Source: a virus
DNA: 64,000 nt
Strand: one strand, 5' to 3'
IMG/VR virus record: IMGVR_UViG_3300042691_023183
Coordinates: 1 to 64,000 of that record
Made by a program: the position numbers and the translations under genes
Part shown: piece after piece, positions 26,269 through 35,433 of the stretch
Layout: every line of letters begins with the position of its first letter
Numbering within the stretch: position 1 is the first letter of the stretch
The notes under the pieces: model-generated
Seen by the model: the letters and a program-made list of their open reading frames with translations, nothing else
Database searches by the model: none
Told to the model about the DNA's origin: nothing

Positions 26269-26355
26269 TATACCAGAATTAGTTACACGTGGGTGTGTCC
26301 GAGTGGATACAAACAGTTAGCTAATTACTAATTAACAATTAATAAATAAACAATT

Positions 26356-27198
26356 ATGGCAATTGACTTGTCGAAGATTAAGAGCCGTTTGAACTCTCTT
26401 TCAAACACGAATTCCAAGACCCAACTCATTTGGAAGCCAAAGCCGGGTAAGCAAACAATTCGTATCGTCCCATATAAGTACCAACCTGATGCGCCGTTCA
26501 TCGAACTCAAGTTCCATTACGGTATCAACAACAAGACCTATCTGTCTCCGGATAGTTTCAATCGTCCCGATCCTATCGTTGAGTTTAGCAATCGACTCAA
26601 GAAGACTGGTTCCAAGGAAGATTGGCAGACTGGTCGTAAGATGGAACCCAAGATGCGTACTTTCGCTCCTGTCATCGTTCGTGGTGAAGAGCATGAGGGT
26701 GTGAAGTTCTGGGGATTCGGAAAGCAGGTCTATCAGGAGATCCTTTCTGTTATGGCCGATCCTGATTACGGTGATATTACCGATCTCGCCTCTGGACGAG
26801 ATATCGTCGTAGAGTTCCGTACCGCCGAGGAGAGTGGTAAGAATTATCCCGAAACTTCAATTCGTGTGAAGCCTAACGCTACACCCGCTGTTGATCCGAA
26901 GGATACGAGGTTGATTGAGTCGATCAAGAATCAGACTGACATTCTTGATTTGTTCCCCGAACCTAAGTACGAGGAACTTAAGGAGGTTATGACCTCTTGG
27001 CTAAATCCGGAGAATGCTCCTGCTGAGACCGTTAGCAACGCTGTTGTTGACGAGGATGATACTCAGCCAGTTGCAGCCGCCGCTGCGGTTCAAGCTGCTA
27101 CGCCTCCAAAGGCAACCAGCAAGTCTCCTACTGCTAGTGCCGCAAAGACAAATACAGACGACCTTACCAAGGCGTTTGACAATTTGTTCAATAGTTAA
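26356..27198 (+). CDS. Single-stranded DNA-binding protein (gp32-like)
   Basis: 280 residues. MAIDLSKIKSRLNSLSNTN resembles the N-terminal self-association region, followed by an OB-fold core with TIRIVPYKYQPDAPFIELKFHY, VKFWGFGKQVYQEIL and DLASGRDIVVEF, typical of T4-like gp32. The C-terminal ~70 residues are Ala/Pro/Thr-rich linker ending in an acidic-hydrophobic tail (DDLTKAFDNLFNS), the segment by which SSBs recruit replisome partners. The zinc-binding cysteines of T4 gp32 are absent. Codon usage is notably richer in C-ending codons than in surrounding genes, consistent with high expression. Single gene between a promoter and a terminator. Confidence 0.85.
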   Translation: MAIDLSKIKSRLNSLSNTNSKTQLIWKPKPGKQTIRIVPYKYQPDAPFIELKFHYGINNKTYLSPDSFNRPDPIVEFSNRLKKTGSKEDWQTGRKMEPKMRTFAPVIVRGEEHEGVKFWGFGKQVYQEILSVMADPDYGDITDLASGRDIVVEFRTAEESGKNYPETSIRVKPNATPAVDPKDTRLIESIKNQTDILDLFPEPKYEELKEVMTSWLNPENAPAETVSNAVVDEDDTQPVAAAAAVQAATPPKATSKSPTASAAKTNTDDLTKAFDNLFNS

Positions 27199-27209
27199 AC
27201 AACACTAAT

Positions 27210-27247
27210 AGGAGAGGTGGTGGGTAAACTGCCACCTCTCCTTTTTC
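27210..27247 (+). terminator. Rho-independent terminator after SSB gene
   Basis: Perfect 11-bp stem aggagaggtgg/ccacctctcct with an 11-base loop followed by a run of T; one of the strongest hairpins in the window. Confidence 0.93.
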
Positions 27248-27262
27248 ATTTCAATAAAAGTT

Positions 27263-28453
27263 ATGGCAGAAGAAACACCGAAAAAGAAAAAGGGAACAAC
27301 ACATGTTACCCATGAAGTTTCGTCACAGAGAGATGAACTAGTTGAATCTCTTGCTGATGTTCTAAACAAGGCCAACAAGGACGCGGGTAAGTGTGCGTTC
27401 TTCTTGGATCAAAAGGAAGATCCGTCTACAATTACGGATTGGATCAGTACAGGTTGCGATATCTTGGATCTCGCAATTTCAAATCGTCCACATGCAGGTA
27501 TTCCTGTTGGACGTATTACAGAAATTACCGGACTTGAAGCCTCTGGTAAGAGTTTGTTGGCTGCACATTTGCTTGCTGAAACCCAGAAGAAGGGCGGACT
27601 TGCTGTATTTATCGATACAGAACAATCTGTTTCTCAGGACTTTTTGGCTGCAATTGGAGTTGATGTTCCAAAGATGTTGTATGTTGCTGCTCACACAGTA
27701 GAAGATATCTTTGAAAAGATTGAGACTTTGATTGCGCACGTTCGTAAGTCGAACCGTGATCGTCTTGTTACAATCGTTGTCGATAGTGTTGCTGCTGCTT
27801 CAACCAAGGCAGAATTGGAAGCGGATCATGGTAAGGACGGTTTTGCTACCGGAAAAGCCATTATCATTTCCAAGGCAATGCGCAAGATCAATGATATGAT
27901 TGGTAAGCAACGTATTGCGTTGGTTTTCACCAATCAACTACGTGTAAATCTTCAGGCAGCGATGTTTGGAGACAAGTATATTACCAGTGGTGGTAAGGCT
28001 ATTCAATATCATGCTAGTGTACGTCTTCGTTTGAAGGGTATGGGAGCATTGAAGGTTACTCAAAATGGAGAACCTGCACATATTGGTGTCAAGACAAGGG
28101 CAGTTGTTGTCAAGAACCGTATGGGACCACCTATGAGATTTGCTGATTTTAGCATATTCTTTGATAGTGGCATTGATAATTATGGCAACTGGATTGAAGT
28201 GTTGAAGAAGCACTCAATTATCACTGGAGCCAAGTCACCTTACAATTACACCAAGAACAATGGTGAAACTGTCAAGATTGATACCAAGACGTTTGCCAAG
28301 GACATGAAGACTGATGCAGAACTTCGTGAGGAGTTGTATCAAAAGATTGCCGAGGTTACGATCATGAAGTATAAGTCACCTGATAGTGAAATTCGTGAGG
28401 ATGTGGAAGTTGATTCTTCCGAAGATGCAGAAGAAGTTGGTGGAGAAGAATAA
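27263..28453 (+). CDS. uvsX: UvsX/RecA-type recombinase
   Basis: 396 residues. Walker A GLEASGKS at residues 90-97, Walker B-like LVTIVVDSVAA, and NQLRVN (loop preceding L2) match the RecA/UvsX family; YITSGGKAIQYHASVRLRL is a typical UvsX stretch. It forms filaments on ssDNA for strand exchange and recombination-dependent replication. The C-terminus is strongly acidic (DSSEDAEEVGGEE), a feature of RecA-type regulation. It follows the SSB terminator by 16 bp with no obvious own promoter, so either terminator leakage or a promoter I do not recognise supplies it. Confidence 0.9.
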   Translation: MAEETPKKKKGTTHVTHEVSSQRDELVESLADVLNKANKDAGKCAFFLDQKEDPSTITDWISTGCDILDLAISNRPHAGIPVGRITEITGLEASGKSLLAAHLLAETQKKGGLAVFIDTEQSVSQDFLAAIGVDVPKMLYVAAHTVEDIFEKIETLIAHVRKSNRDRLVTIVVDSVAAASTKAELEADHGKDGFATGKAIIISKAMRKINDMIGKQRIALVFTNQLRVNLQAAMFGDKYITSGGKAIQYHASVRLRLKGMGALKVTQNGEPAHIGVKTRAVVVKNRMGPPMRFADFSIFFDSGIDNYGNWIEVLKKHSIITGAKSPYNYTKNNGETVKIDTKTFAKDMKTDAELREELYQKIAEVTIMKYKSPDSEIREDVEVDSSEDAEEVGGEE

Positions 28454-28458
28454 ATGTT

Positions 28459-29523
28459 ATGAGTTTTAACCAAGATGAAAAGAAAAGATTGTTCTCTATT
28501 TTTGAGAACGTTTCACAAGAAGACAGAGACAGTTTATCAAACCGAAGTCAAAATTCGGATATTCTCTTGGTTGATGGACTAAATACATTTATCCGCGCAT
28601 ATTCGGTGATGCCGTCCATGAATGAAGATGGACTTCACACGGGCGGCATCGCCGGTTTCTTAAAGAGTGTGGGTTATGCAATCAAATTGCTTAACCCCAC
28701 TCGTTGTGTTATTATTTTTGATGGTAACGGTGGTAGTATGAAACGTAGAAAGATTTACCCACCTTATAAGGAAAAACGTCACACCAAGATTCGTTTGAAT
28801 CGAGCATATTCAGAACTTTCAACAAGTGATTTGGAAGAAAAGAATATGAAAGCACAGTTAATGCGTTCTGTGCATTATTTGGATTGTTTGCCAATCTCAA
28901 CAATGGCAATTGATCACGTTGAAGCAGATGATACAATTGCATACATCGCTCAACAATATTATAAAGATAGCAATGTCAGCATTATGAGTGCTGATAAAGA
29001 TTTCCTACAGTTGGCAAGTGATAAGATCAAGGTATGGAGTCCTACAAAGAAAAAGTTGTATGGATGTGCTGAGATTTTGAATGAGTATGGTATTGGCTGT
29101 CAAAATTTTATTTGGTACCGAGTTTTGGAAGGTGATGTATCAGATAATATTGATGGAATCAATGGTGCTGGACTAAAAACCATCATCAAGTGTTTTCCAT
29201 TTTTTGCCGAGAATCGACATGTAGAACTGAATGAGATTTATAATTACTGTGAAAATAATTCCAGTAAATACAAGCTGTATAGAACAATTCTGGACAATAA
29301 AGATATTGTTGAAAGAAACTATACGCTCATGCAATTGAAAGAAACTGAAATTCAGAGTTTTTCACAACTCCGTATCAACGAAATATTGGATTTGCCAAAT
29401 AAGAAGTTGGACCGTATTGGCTTTTCCAAACTGGTTACCGAAGATAAAATGTGGAATAACATTCCCAACTACCAAATTTGGCTCAACGAGTGTTTTGGTA
29501 AGTTGACCACGCTGGTAAGATAA
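28459..29523 (+). CDS. 5'-3' exonuclease / FEN family (T4 RNase H-like)
   Basis: 354 residues, 5 bp after uvsX. FEN motifs are in order: ILLVDGLNTFIRAY, CVIIFDGNGGS, a helical clamp with YPPYKEKRHTKIR, the acidic cluster DHVEADDTIAYIAQ, and SIMSADKDFLQL. The helix-hairpin-helix region reads GDVSDNIDGINGAGLKT. The family removes RNA primers and flaps from lagging strands. Context (recombinase upstream, helicase downstream) supports a replication role. Confidence 0.88.
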   Translation: MSFNQDEKKRLFSIFENVSQEDRDSLSNRSQNSDILLVDGLNTFIRAYSVMPSMNEDGLHTGGIAGFLKSVGYAIKLLNPTRCVIIFDGNGGSMKRRKIYPPYKEKRHTKIRLNRAYSELSTSDLEEKNMKAQLMRSVHYLDCLPISTMAIDHVEADDTIAYIAQQYYKDSNVSIMSADKDFLQLASDKIKVWSPTKKKLYGCAEILNEYGIGCQNFIWYRVLEGDVSDNIDGINGAGLKTIIKCFPFFAENRHVELNEIYNYCENNSSKYKLYRTILDNKDIVERNYTLMQLKETEIQSFSQLRINEILDLPNKKLDRIGFSKLVTEDKMWNNIPNYQIWLNECFGKLTTLVR

Positions 29524-29593
29524 AAGTTAAAATAAGTATACTACAGATGATACATGACCTATACTGTGGTCGTGTAATAGAAGAATATTAATT

Positions 29594-30979
29594 ATGAGTG
29601 AAAACCATGTAATCGATAATTTGAAGAAGTTTGGTTCCGAATTCCAGATCAAGTGTATCTCCGGAATTCTCAGCGATAAGTCTTTCTTGGAAAGATTGTC
29701 GGATATCATTGATCCATCATCGTTCGAATCTGATGCCCATCAATGGATTGTAAAGCAGACCGTTGCATACTTTATGCAATATAAGGATTTGCCTACCCTT
29801 AATGTTTTTAAGATTAAGGTTGATAGTATTGAAAACTCAATTCTAAAAGAAGCAGTCGTTTCACAACTACGAAACGTATATCAAAAGATCACTGATAGTG
29901 ATCTCAAGTTCGTCAAGGAACAGTATTTGGAGTTCTGTAAGAGTCAGAAGCTCAAGAACGCTATTATTGATAGTGTTGAACATCTTAAGACTGGTAACTA
30001 CGAACAAGTCAAGGCACTGGTTGACAGTGCAATGAAGGCCGGTATGGAACGTAACATTGGTCATGACTATATGACTGAGGTTGACAAACGTATGAGTGTT
30101 ATGGCACGTAATACTGTTAAGACTAACTGGACCGAGGTTGATACTATCATGGATGGTGGATTGGCTGGCGGTGAACTTGGAATCATTACTGCTTGTGCGG
30201 GTAGTGGTAAGAGTTGGGTTTTGGCAAAGATTGGTGCTGAAGCCATGAAACAGGGAAAGAACGTTGTTCATTTTACTCTTGAGTTGAATGAAAACTACGT
30301 GGGTCTTCGTTATGATAGTTGTTTTACCGGAATTGATTTCCAAAACATTCGTAATAACGTTGATATCGTTCGTAAGAAGATTGAACAGGTTCCCGGTAAA
30401 CTGTTCATCAAGTACTTTCCAATCAAAACCGTCAGCGCACATCATCTAAAGATGCACACCGAACGTATTATGATGTTGGGAAGTAAGATTGACATGATTA
30501 TTGTCGATTACGCTGACATTCTACGTCCATATCAGAGTGAACGTAACAGCAACAGTTATAGTGAAGCTGGTGGTATCTATGAAGAACTTCGTAGTATTGC
30601 CGGTGAACTCCAAGTTCCTATTTGGAGTGCCTCACAAAGTAACCGTGCGGCTATGGATGAAGACATTATTCAGGCAAATAACATTTCTGATTCCTATCGA
30701 AAGATCATGACGGCAGACTTTGTTATGTCACTTAGCCGTAAAGTTACCGATAAAGTGGCGAATACTGCACGGTTTCACATCATTAAGAACCGTTTTGGAC
30801 CCGATGGTTTGACATTCCCAAGTCGAATGAATGCCGGATGTGGTGATATTCAGATTTATGCTGAAAACTCCAAGGATGGTGTGGCAATTCTCAATGAAAT
30901 GGGTGACAGTGAGAATCTTGTCAAGAAAGCATTGAGCAATAAATGGAATGCTCATATCAGTGATGGTGATGACGAGTGA
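29594..30979 (+). CDS. Replicative DNA helicase (gp41/DnaB-like)
   Basis: 461 residues. An N-terminal helical domain (~1-150) is followed by a RecA-like motor with Walker A CAGSGKSW (201-208), Walker B DMIIVDYADIL, and VPIWSASQSNR (motif H3/Q-type). FHIIKNRFGPDG near the end matches the DnaB/gp41 arginine-finger region. It acts as a hexamer unwinding the fork 5'-3'. The 70 bp before it shows no clear promoter; A/T-rich leader without Shine-Dalgarno sequence. Confidence 0.87.
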   Translation: MSENHVIDNLKKFGSEFQIKCISGILSDKSFLERLSDIIDPSSFESDAHQWIVKQTVAYFMQYKDLPTLNVFKIKVDSIENSILKEAVVSQLRNVYQKITDSDLKFVKEQYLEFCKSQKLKNAIIDSVEHLKTGNYEQVKALVDSAMKAGMERNIGHDYMTEVDKRMSVMARNTVKTNWTEVDTIMDGGLAGGELGIITACAGSGKSWVLAKIGAEAMKQGKNVVHFTLELNENYVGLRYDSCFTGIDFQNIRNNVDIVRKKIEQVPGKLFIKYFPIKTVSAHHLKMHTERIMMLGSKIDMIIVDYADILRPYQSERNSNSYSEAGGIYEELRSIAGELQVPIWSASQSNRAAMDEDIIQANNISDSYRKIMTADFVMSLSRKVTDKVANTARFHIIKNRFGPDGLTFPSRMNAGCGDIQIYAENSKDGVAILNEMGDSENLVKKALSNKWNAHISDGDDE

Positions 30980-31020
30980 TAGTATGTTACGATCAAAAAA
31001 CGTAAAAAAAATTTATCAAA

Positions 31021-31080
31021 ATGAACATCAACTGGAGGAATTTAGTAATACAAAATCATAGTTATTTTTTGTCTATATGA
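31021..31080 (+). CDS. Possible 19-residue leader peptide coupled to nrdA
   Basis: ATG 31021 opens a 19-codon frame whose TGA (31078-31080) overlaps the nrdA ATG in an ATGA junction. nrdA itself has no Shine-Dalgarno sequence, so coupling could help its translation. Neither start has a convincing ribosome site and I know no such leader in a related phage, so this may be chance. Confidence 0.2.
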   Translation: MNINWRNLVIQNHSYFLSI

Positions 31081-33374
31081 ACAAAGAAATCTTTATCAAA
31101 AAAAGAGGAGGTGCATTGGAGAAATTCAATGCAGATAAAATCAATAAGGTGTTGCAATGGGCTACCGAAGGAATCAAAAATGTTTCGTTTGAAGAAGTTG
31201 CAATGAATGCACATCTGTCATTCTTCGATGGAATGACATCTGATAATATTCATATATCGTTGATCGAAGCGGCAGCACAACAGATCTCTGTTGAGAAGCC
31301 AAATTATCAATACGTTGCGTCACGTTTGTTGAATTATCAACTTCGTAAACGTGTTTGGGGTGGAAAGAATCCTCCAAAGTTGTATGATCTTGTTAAGACA
31401 AACATTGAGAAGTTTGTTTATGACGAACAAATCTTGGAATGGTATTCCAAGAAAGATTTCGATAAGCTGGATGAATATCTTAAGCATGATCGTGATCTTG
31501 ATTTTTCTTATGCTGGCATCAAACAGTTATGCGATAAGTACTTGATTCAAAATCGTAGTACCAAGGAGATTTATGAGACTCCACAGTTTGCATATATGTT
31601 GATTGCCATGACGTTCTTCAAGAACTATAAGGAGAATCGTTTGGAGTATGTCAAGAAGGCGTACAACTATTTCAGTAAACACAAGATCAATCTACCCACA
31701 CCAATTATGGCGGGTGTTCGTTCTGTCATGAAGAGTTACGCTTCATGTTCGTTGTTTACCGTCGATGATACTCTCAAGAGTATTTTCAGTAACAACAGCG
31801 CAGTTGGATATGCAACCGCAAGTCGTTATGGTATCGGACTCAATTTGTCACGTCTACGTGCTACAAATGCTCCAATTCGTAACGGTGAAGTGATTCATAC
31901 CGGTCCAATTCCGTTTGCCAAGGCGTTCGAATCAACTGTAAAGAGTTGTCATCAGAACGGTATTCGTGGTGGAAGTGCTACGGTCAACTTTGCGTGGTTC
32001 CATTATGATATCATGGAAATTTTGGTGTTGAAAAACAACGCTGGTACTGATGATAATCGTGTTCGTAAGTTGGATTATTGTATTGGTCTTGATAAGTTGA
32101 TCTTTGAACGATTCATGGAAAACAAGGAAGTTACTCTTTTCAGTTATCATGAGTGTCAGAGTCTTTGGAATCGATTTGGTTATGAAGATTTTAAGGAGAA
32201 GTACGAAAAGGCAGAGAACAACAAGAACATCAAGTTCAAGAAGACGGTTAAGGCACGGGATTTGATGATGCTTTTGGCAAAAGAGCGTCTTGAGACCGGT
32301 CGTATCTACACGATGTTTGTTGATCATGCCAATTCACATGGTAGTTGGGTTGACCAAGTTGATACCAGTAACCTTTGTCTTGAAGTGAATCATCCTTTGA
32401 TTCCTATTGAGGACGTTAACGATCCTAATGGTGAAATTGGAGTGTGTATTTTGGCAGCGGTTAATTGGTTGGAGATTACCTCGGATGATGAAATGAAGAG
32501 TGTTTGTGATGTTATTGTTCGAATGCTTGATTCATTGATTGATCACCAGAATTATTTTGTTCCGGCTGCTGAGAATTTTGCCAAGAAGCGTCGTAGTCTT
32601 GGAGTTGGTGTTACCAACTTGGCGGCTATTCTTGCCAGAGAGGGTGTAAAGTACTGGGATCCTGAGGCTCCTAATATTGCGGCTCGTTGGATGGAGAAGA
32701 TGAGTTATTATCTGATTGATGCAAGTGCTGAAATGGCCAAGGAATTTGGTAAGTGTGAAAAGTTTGATCGTACCAAGTTTAGTTCTGGCATTTTGCCAAT
32801 TGATACTTATAAGAAGGACGTTGATGAGTTCATTACTGAACCTCTTCATATGGACTGGGAAGGTTTGCGTGAAAAGATTAAACAATATGGAATGCGTCAT
32901 AGTACGTTGACTGCTTGTATGCCTGTTGAATCCAGCAGTGTTATTCAGAGTAGTACCAACGGAATTGAACCTCCACGTAGTTTGATTAGTCACAAGGGAA
33001 GTAAGACTAATATTCTACCTGTGGTTGTTCCGGGTGTGGAGAAATACAAAGACAATTACACCTTTGCGTTTGACATGCCTGATAATTCGGGATATCTTAA
33101 GGTAGCTGCGGCCATTCAGAAGTTTACTGATATGAGTATTAGTACCAACACTTATTATATTCCATCACGGTATCCCCAAAATAAGGTACCGGCTCAGGCA
33201 GTGATTATGGATATGATGTTGGCATATAAGTATGGATTGAAAAATCTGTATTATGCTAACACCGATGATGGCGATAAACAGACAGCAATGTCAGAAGATA
33301 AAGAGACTGTGAAGGTTGAACCTAAGATTGAAGGTGAACAGTCTGGTTGTACTAGCGGTGCATGTGCAATGTAA
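31077..33374 (+). CDS. nrdA: Class Ia ribonucleoside-diphosphate reductase, alpha subunit
   Basis: 765 residues, normal family length. An ATP-cone opens the protein (IFIKKRGGALEKFNADKIN). Active-site elements are present: ASCSLF (substrate cysteine), NLCLEV (Asn-Cys-Glu radical site), CILAAVNW (partner cysteine), NLYYANT (radical-transfer tyrosine pair) and a C-terminal CTSGACAM redox pair that is re-reduced by glutaredoxin or thioredoxin. It converts ribonucleoside diphosphates to deoxy forms for phage DNA synthesis. nrdB follows at 12 bp and the two share an operon with a 46-codon gene, ended by the terminator at 34636. Confidence 0.95.
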   Translation: MNKEIFIKKRGGALEKFNADKINKVLQWATEGIKNVSFEEVAMNAHLSFFDGMTSDNIHISLIEAAAQQISVEKPNYQYVASRLLNYQLRKRVWGGKNPPKLYDLVKTNIEKFVYDEQILEWYSKKDFDKLDEYLKHDRDLDFSYAGIKQLCDKYLIQNRSTKEIYETPQFAYMLIAMTFFKNYKENRLEYVKKAYNYFSKHKINLPTPIMAGVRSVMKSYASCSLFTVDDTLKSIFSNNSAVGYATASRYGIGLNLSRLRATNAPIRNGEVIHTGPIPFAKAFESTVKSCHQNGIRGGSATVNFAWFHYDIMEILVLKNNAGTDDNRVRKLDYCIGLDKLIFERFMENKEVTLFSYHECQSLWNRFGYEDFKEKYEKAENNKNIKFKKTVKARDLMMLLAKERLETGRIYTMFVDHANSHGSWVDQVDTSNLCLEVNHPLIPIEDVNDPNGEIGVCILAAVNWLEITSDDEMKSVCDVIVRMLDSLIDHQNYFVPAAENFAKKRRSLGVGVTNLAAILAREGVKYWDPEAPNIAARWMEKMSYYLIDASAEMAKEFGKCEKFDRTKFSSGILPIDTYKKDVDEFITEPLHMDWEGLREKIKQYGMRHSTLTACMPVESSSVIQSSTNGIEPPRSLISHKGSKTNILPVVVPGVEKYKDNYTFAFDMPDNSGYLKVAAAIQKFTDMSISTNTYYIPSRYPQNKVPAQAVIMDMMLAYKYGLKNLYYANTDDGDKQTAMSEDKETVKVEPKIEGEQSGCTSGACAM

Positions 33375-33386
33375 AATAATAAAACT

Positions 33387-34445
33387 ATGAAAACCGTACT
33401 AAACAAGAAGAACATTGATCAACTAAAGAACCCCATGTTTTTTGGTGATGATCTATCTCTTCAAAGATATGATCAGATCAAATATCAAAAGTTCTATGAT
33501 CTTTATGATCAACAACTGAACTTTTTCTGGAGACCGCAAGAGGTTTCTTTGGTAAAAGATATCAGTGACTATAAGGCTCTATCAGACGAAGAACGTTTTG
33601 TGTTTGATAGCAATCTTAAATTCCAAACGATGACTGATTCGATGTTGAGTCGAAGCATTCATGAGTTGATGAAATACGTTACAAATCCCGAGTTGGAGAT
33701 TTGTATGAATACGTGGTCGTTTTTTGAAACGATTCACAGCAACAGTTATACATATATTTTGAACAACGTCTATCCTGACGCTACTAAGTTCTTTAATAGC
33801 GTATTGGAAGATCCTGAAATTGTTAAACGTGCAACAGCTATCTCTGGAAAGTATGATCAACTGTTGGGCGGTGGTTCAGATGAACGTCAACGTTTGTATG
33901 ATGCTATTCTGGCCACTCAAATCACTGAAGGATTGATTTTCTATGTGAGCTTTGCATGTAGTTTTTACTTTGGTTACCGTGGAAAGATGGAAGGTAACTC
34001 AAAGATTATCAAGTTTATTAGTCGTGATGAAAACCTTCATGTTGCGATTACTCAAAACATTATGAAAAACTGGATGAATAATCCAGATGAAGGATTCCAA
34101 GATATTGTCAAGAAGAACGAAGATAAGGTTTATGCTGCCTATGAAATGGCAGTCAATGCTGAAAAGGATTGGGCCGATTATTTGTTCAGTAAGGGCAACT
34201 TGGTTGGATTGACATCTGAAAGTCTCAAACACTATATTGAATGGTTGGCTAATAACCGACTTTCAAGTTTGGGATATAAGAAGATTTATCCAAATGCCAA
34301 GAACAATCCGCTATCTGGATGGTTGGATAGTTATTACGACAGTAAAAAATTACAAGTTGCTCCTCAGGAAACTGAATTGAGTAGTTATGTAAAGGGTGTA
34401 GATAGTACAATCAATGAAGATAGTTTTGTTGGTTTCAAACTATAA
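33387..34445 (+). CDS. nrdB: Class Ia ribonucleoside-diphosphate reductase, beta subunit
   Basis: 352 residues. Diiron ligands are visible: Asp84 (TMTDSML), Glu114 and His117 (FFETIHS), Glu in TEGLIFYVSFA, and Glu and His in RDENLHVAITQ. Tyr121 in IHSNSYTYIL is the radical tyrosine, so this is a canonical Ia enzyme rather than Mn-dependent Ib or radical-less Ic. The acidic-hydrophobic C-terminus (NEDSFVGFKL) is the tail that docks into NrdA. No Shine-Dalgarno sequence; probably translated by coupling from nrdA. Confidence 0.95.
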   Translation: MKTVLNKKNIDQLKNPMFFGDDLSLQRYDQIKYQKFYDLYDQQLNFFWRPQEVSLVKDISDYKALSDEERFVFDSNLKFQTMTDSMLSRSIHELMKYVTNPELEICMNTWSFFETIHSNSYTYILNNVYPDATKFFNSVLEDPEIVKRATAISGKYDQLLGGGSDERQRLYDAILATQITEGLIFYVSFACSFYFGYRGKMEGNSKIIKFISRDENLHVAITQNIMKNWMNNPDEGFQDIVKKNEDKVYAAYEMAVNAEKDWADYLFSKGNLVGLTSESLKHYIEWLANNRLSSLGYKKIYPNAKNNPLSGWLDSYYDSKKLQVAPQETELSSYVKGVDSTINEDSFVGFKL

Positions 34446-34475
34446 ACACTATATATCAAAAGAAAGGAATAAATT

Positions 34476-34616
34476 ATGCCAAAGCCAACACCAACGCCAA
34501 CACCAAGTGGTACGGCCGGAACAAGCGGTTCCAAGCCAAAGCCAACTGGTACTCCAAAGCCAACGGGATCAGCTGGATCAAGCGGTTCTAGTGGGTCTAG
34601 TGGAAAGAAGCGTTAA
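34476..34616 (+). CDS. 46-residue Pro/Thr/Ser/Gly-rich basic peptide
   Basis: ATG 34476 is preceded by a strong ribosome site (AGAAAGGAA). The product is entirely low-complexity: MPKPTPTPTPSGT, a TSGS/SKPKPTGTPKPTG middle and SSGSSGSSGKKR end. The intact frame, strong Shine-Dalgarno sequence, position 30 bp after nrdB and terminator 20 bp downstream argue that it is a real gene. Such Pro-Thr and Ser-Gly stretches are flexible, O-glycosylation-prone linkers; function unknown. Confidence 0.6.
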   Translation: MPKPTPTPTPSGTAGTSGSKPKPTGTPKPTGSAGSSGSSGSSGKKR

Positions 34617-34635
34617 TAAAGTTAATAACGGTCAC

Positions 34636-34667
34636 AAGAACACCCTTTACTGGGTGTTCTTTTTTTG
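34636..34667 (+). terminator. Rho-independent terminator closing the nrd operon
   Basis: 10-bp stem aagaacaccc/gggtgttctt, 6-base loop, run of seven T. Confidence 0.92.
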
Positions 34668-34687
34668 TTGTTATATCTAATCTGTAT

Positions 34688-34696
34688 ATATTTATA
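34688..34696 (+). promoter_or_regulatory. ATATTTATA late-type motif
   Basis: Exact motif ending 8 bases before ATG 34705, immediately after the nrd operon terminator. Confidence 0.5.
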
Positions 34697-34704
34697 GTCA
34701 TAAT

Positions 34705-35379
34705 ATGAAAATCGATCAATTGCGTACACTCATTTCTGAAGGAATCCAAGAAGTTCTTGCCGAACGAAAGAAGCGTTTGGATGAAAAAAACAAGATCTCT
34801 GGTCTTTTGAAGAAGCTTGTGATGGAAGTCATCGAAGAAAAGAGCGTAGAGTTCGATAAAACATGTTCACAAATTGCCGAAGAGTTGGACAAAGAGGCCA
34901 AGAAGATCAATAAGAGTTATAGTGTGACCAAAAATGACGCTGGTAATTTTGAATTGTGTGGATGTGACCCATACCACGTTCATGTACGTCCACGTTGGAA
35001 CAACAGTTTTGAAGTTTTGGCTTATAAAGACAAAACAGATCGTACCAAGAAGATTGGTTTGACCTATGACGAAGTAAAAGACTTTATCAAGTCATATTTG
35101 ACAAGTGATAAAGAAAACTATGTCAATTCCGCATATAATAAGGTTGCAGACAACAGTCTTGATAAGGAAAAGAAGAAGAAACAAGAGGACGGACCACAAA
35201 AGACTGATGAAAAAGTGGTTGATGCAGTTGAAAAGAAAGAAGATCTACCAGATCAGCCAATGCAAGATGTAAACCTTAAGAAGGTTGAAAAACAAGTTGA
35301 TCACTCTTTGAAGGGTGAAAAGGCCAAGTATAAGTTTCCTAAGCAAAAGGACGATGACTTGACTGTCAAATTTAAGTAA
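34705..35379 (+). CDS. Lys/Glu-rich late hypothetical protein
   Basis: 224 residues. The N-terminal helix MKIDQLRTLISEGIQEVLAE has ISE-G, which fits the L/I-x-E cut rule of T4 prohead proteases. Residues ~65-130 may form a small folded domain (NFELCGCDPYHVHVRPRW). The C-terminal ~90 residues are highly charged and disordered. Not recognised; a capsid-internal or injected protein is a possible role by analogy with T4 internal proteins. Confidence 0.5.
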   Translation: MKIDQLRTLISEGIQEVLAERKKRLDEKNKISGLLKKLVMEVIEEKSVEFDKTCSQIAEELDKEAKKINKSYSVTKNDAGNFELCGCDPYHVHVRPRWNNSFEVLAYKDKTDRTKKIGLTYDEVKDFIKSYLTSDKENYVNSAYNKVADNSLDKEKKKKQEDGPQKTDEKVVDAVEKKEDLPDQPMQDVNLKKVEKQVDHSLKGEKAKYKFPKQKDDDLTVKFK

Positions 35380-35433
35380 GTTGATCGAATACGGGTATAT
35401 CCGGTGAGGTCAAACTACTGTCGGATAAAACCT

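Noticed and set aside
26291-26320. tRNA-like 5' sequence GGGTGTGTCCGAGTGG in the SSB leader
   Set aside because: It resembles the start of a tRNA-Ser or tRNA-Leu D-arm, but no anticodon stem, T-arm (GGTTCGA) or acceptor match follows before the ATG, so it is not called as a tRNA gene.
29867-30445. Minus-strand frame of 192 codons inside the helicase gene
   Set aside because: Shadow of the helicase coding sequence; composition is typical of antisense frames and no domain is visible.
35404-35433. GTG 35404 as start of the exported Val/Pro-rich protein
   Set aside because: It would place ten polar residues before an otherwise complete signal peptide starting at ATG 35434.
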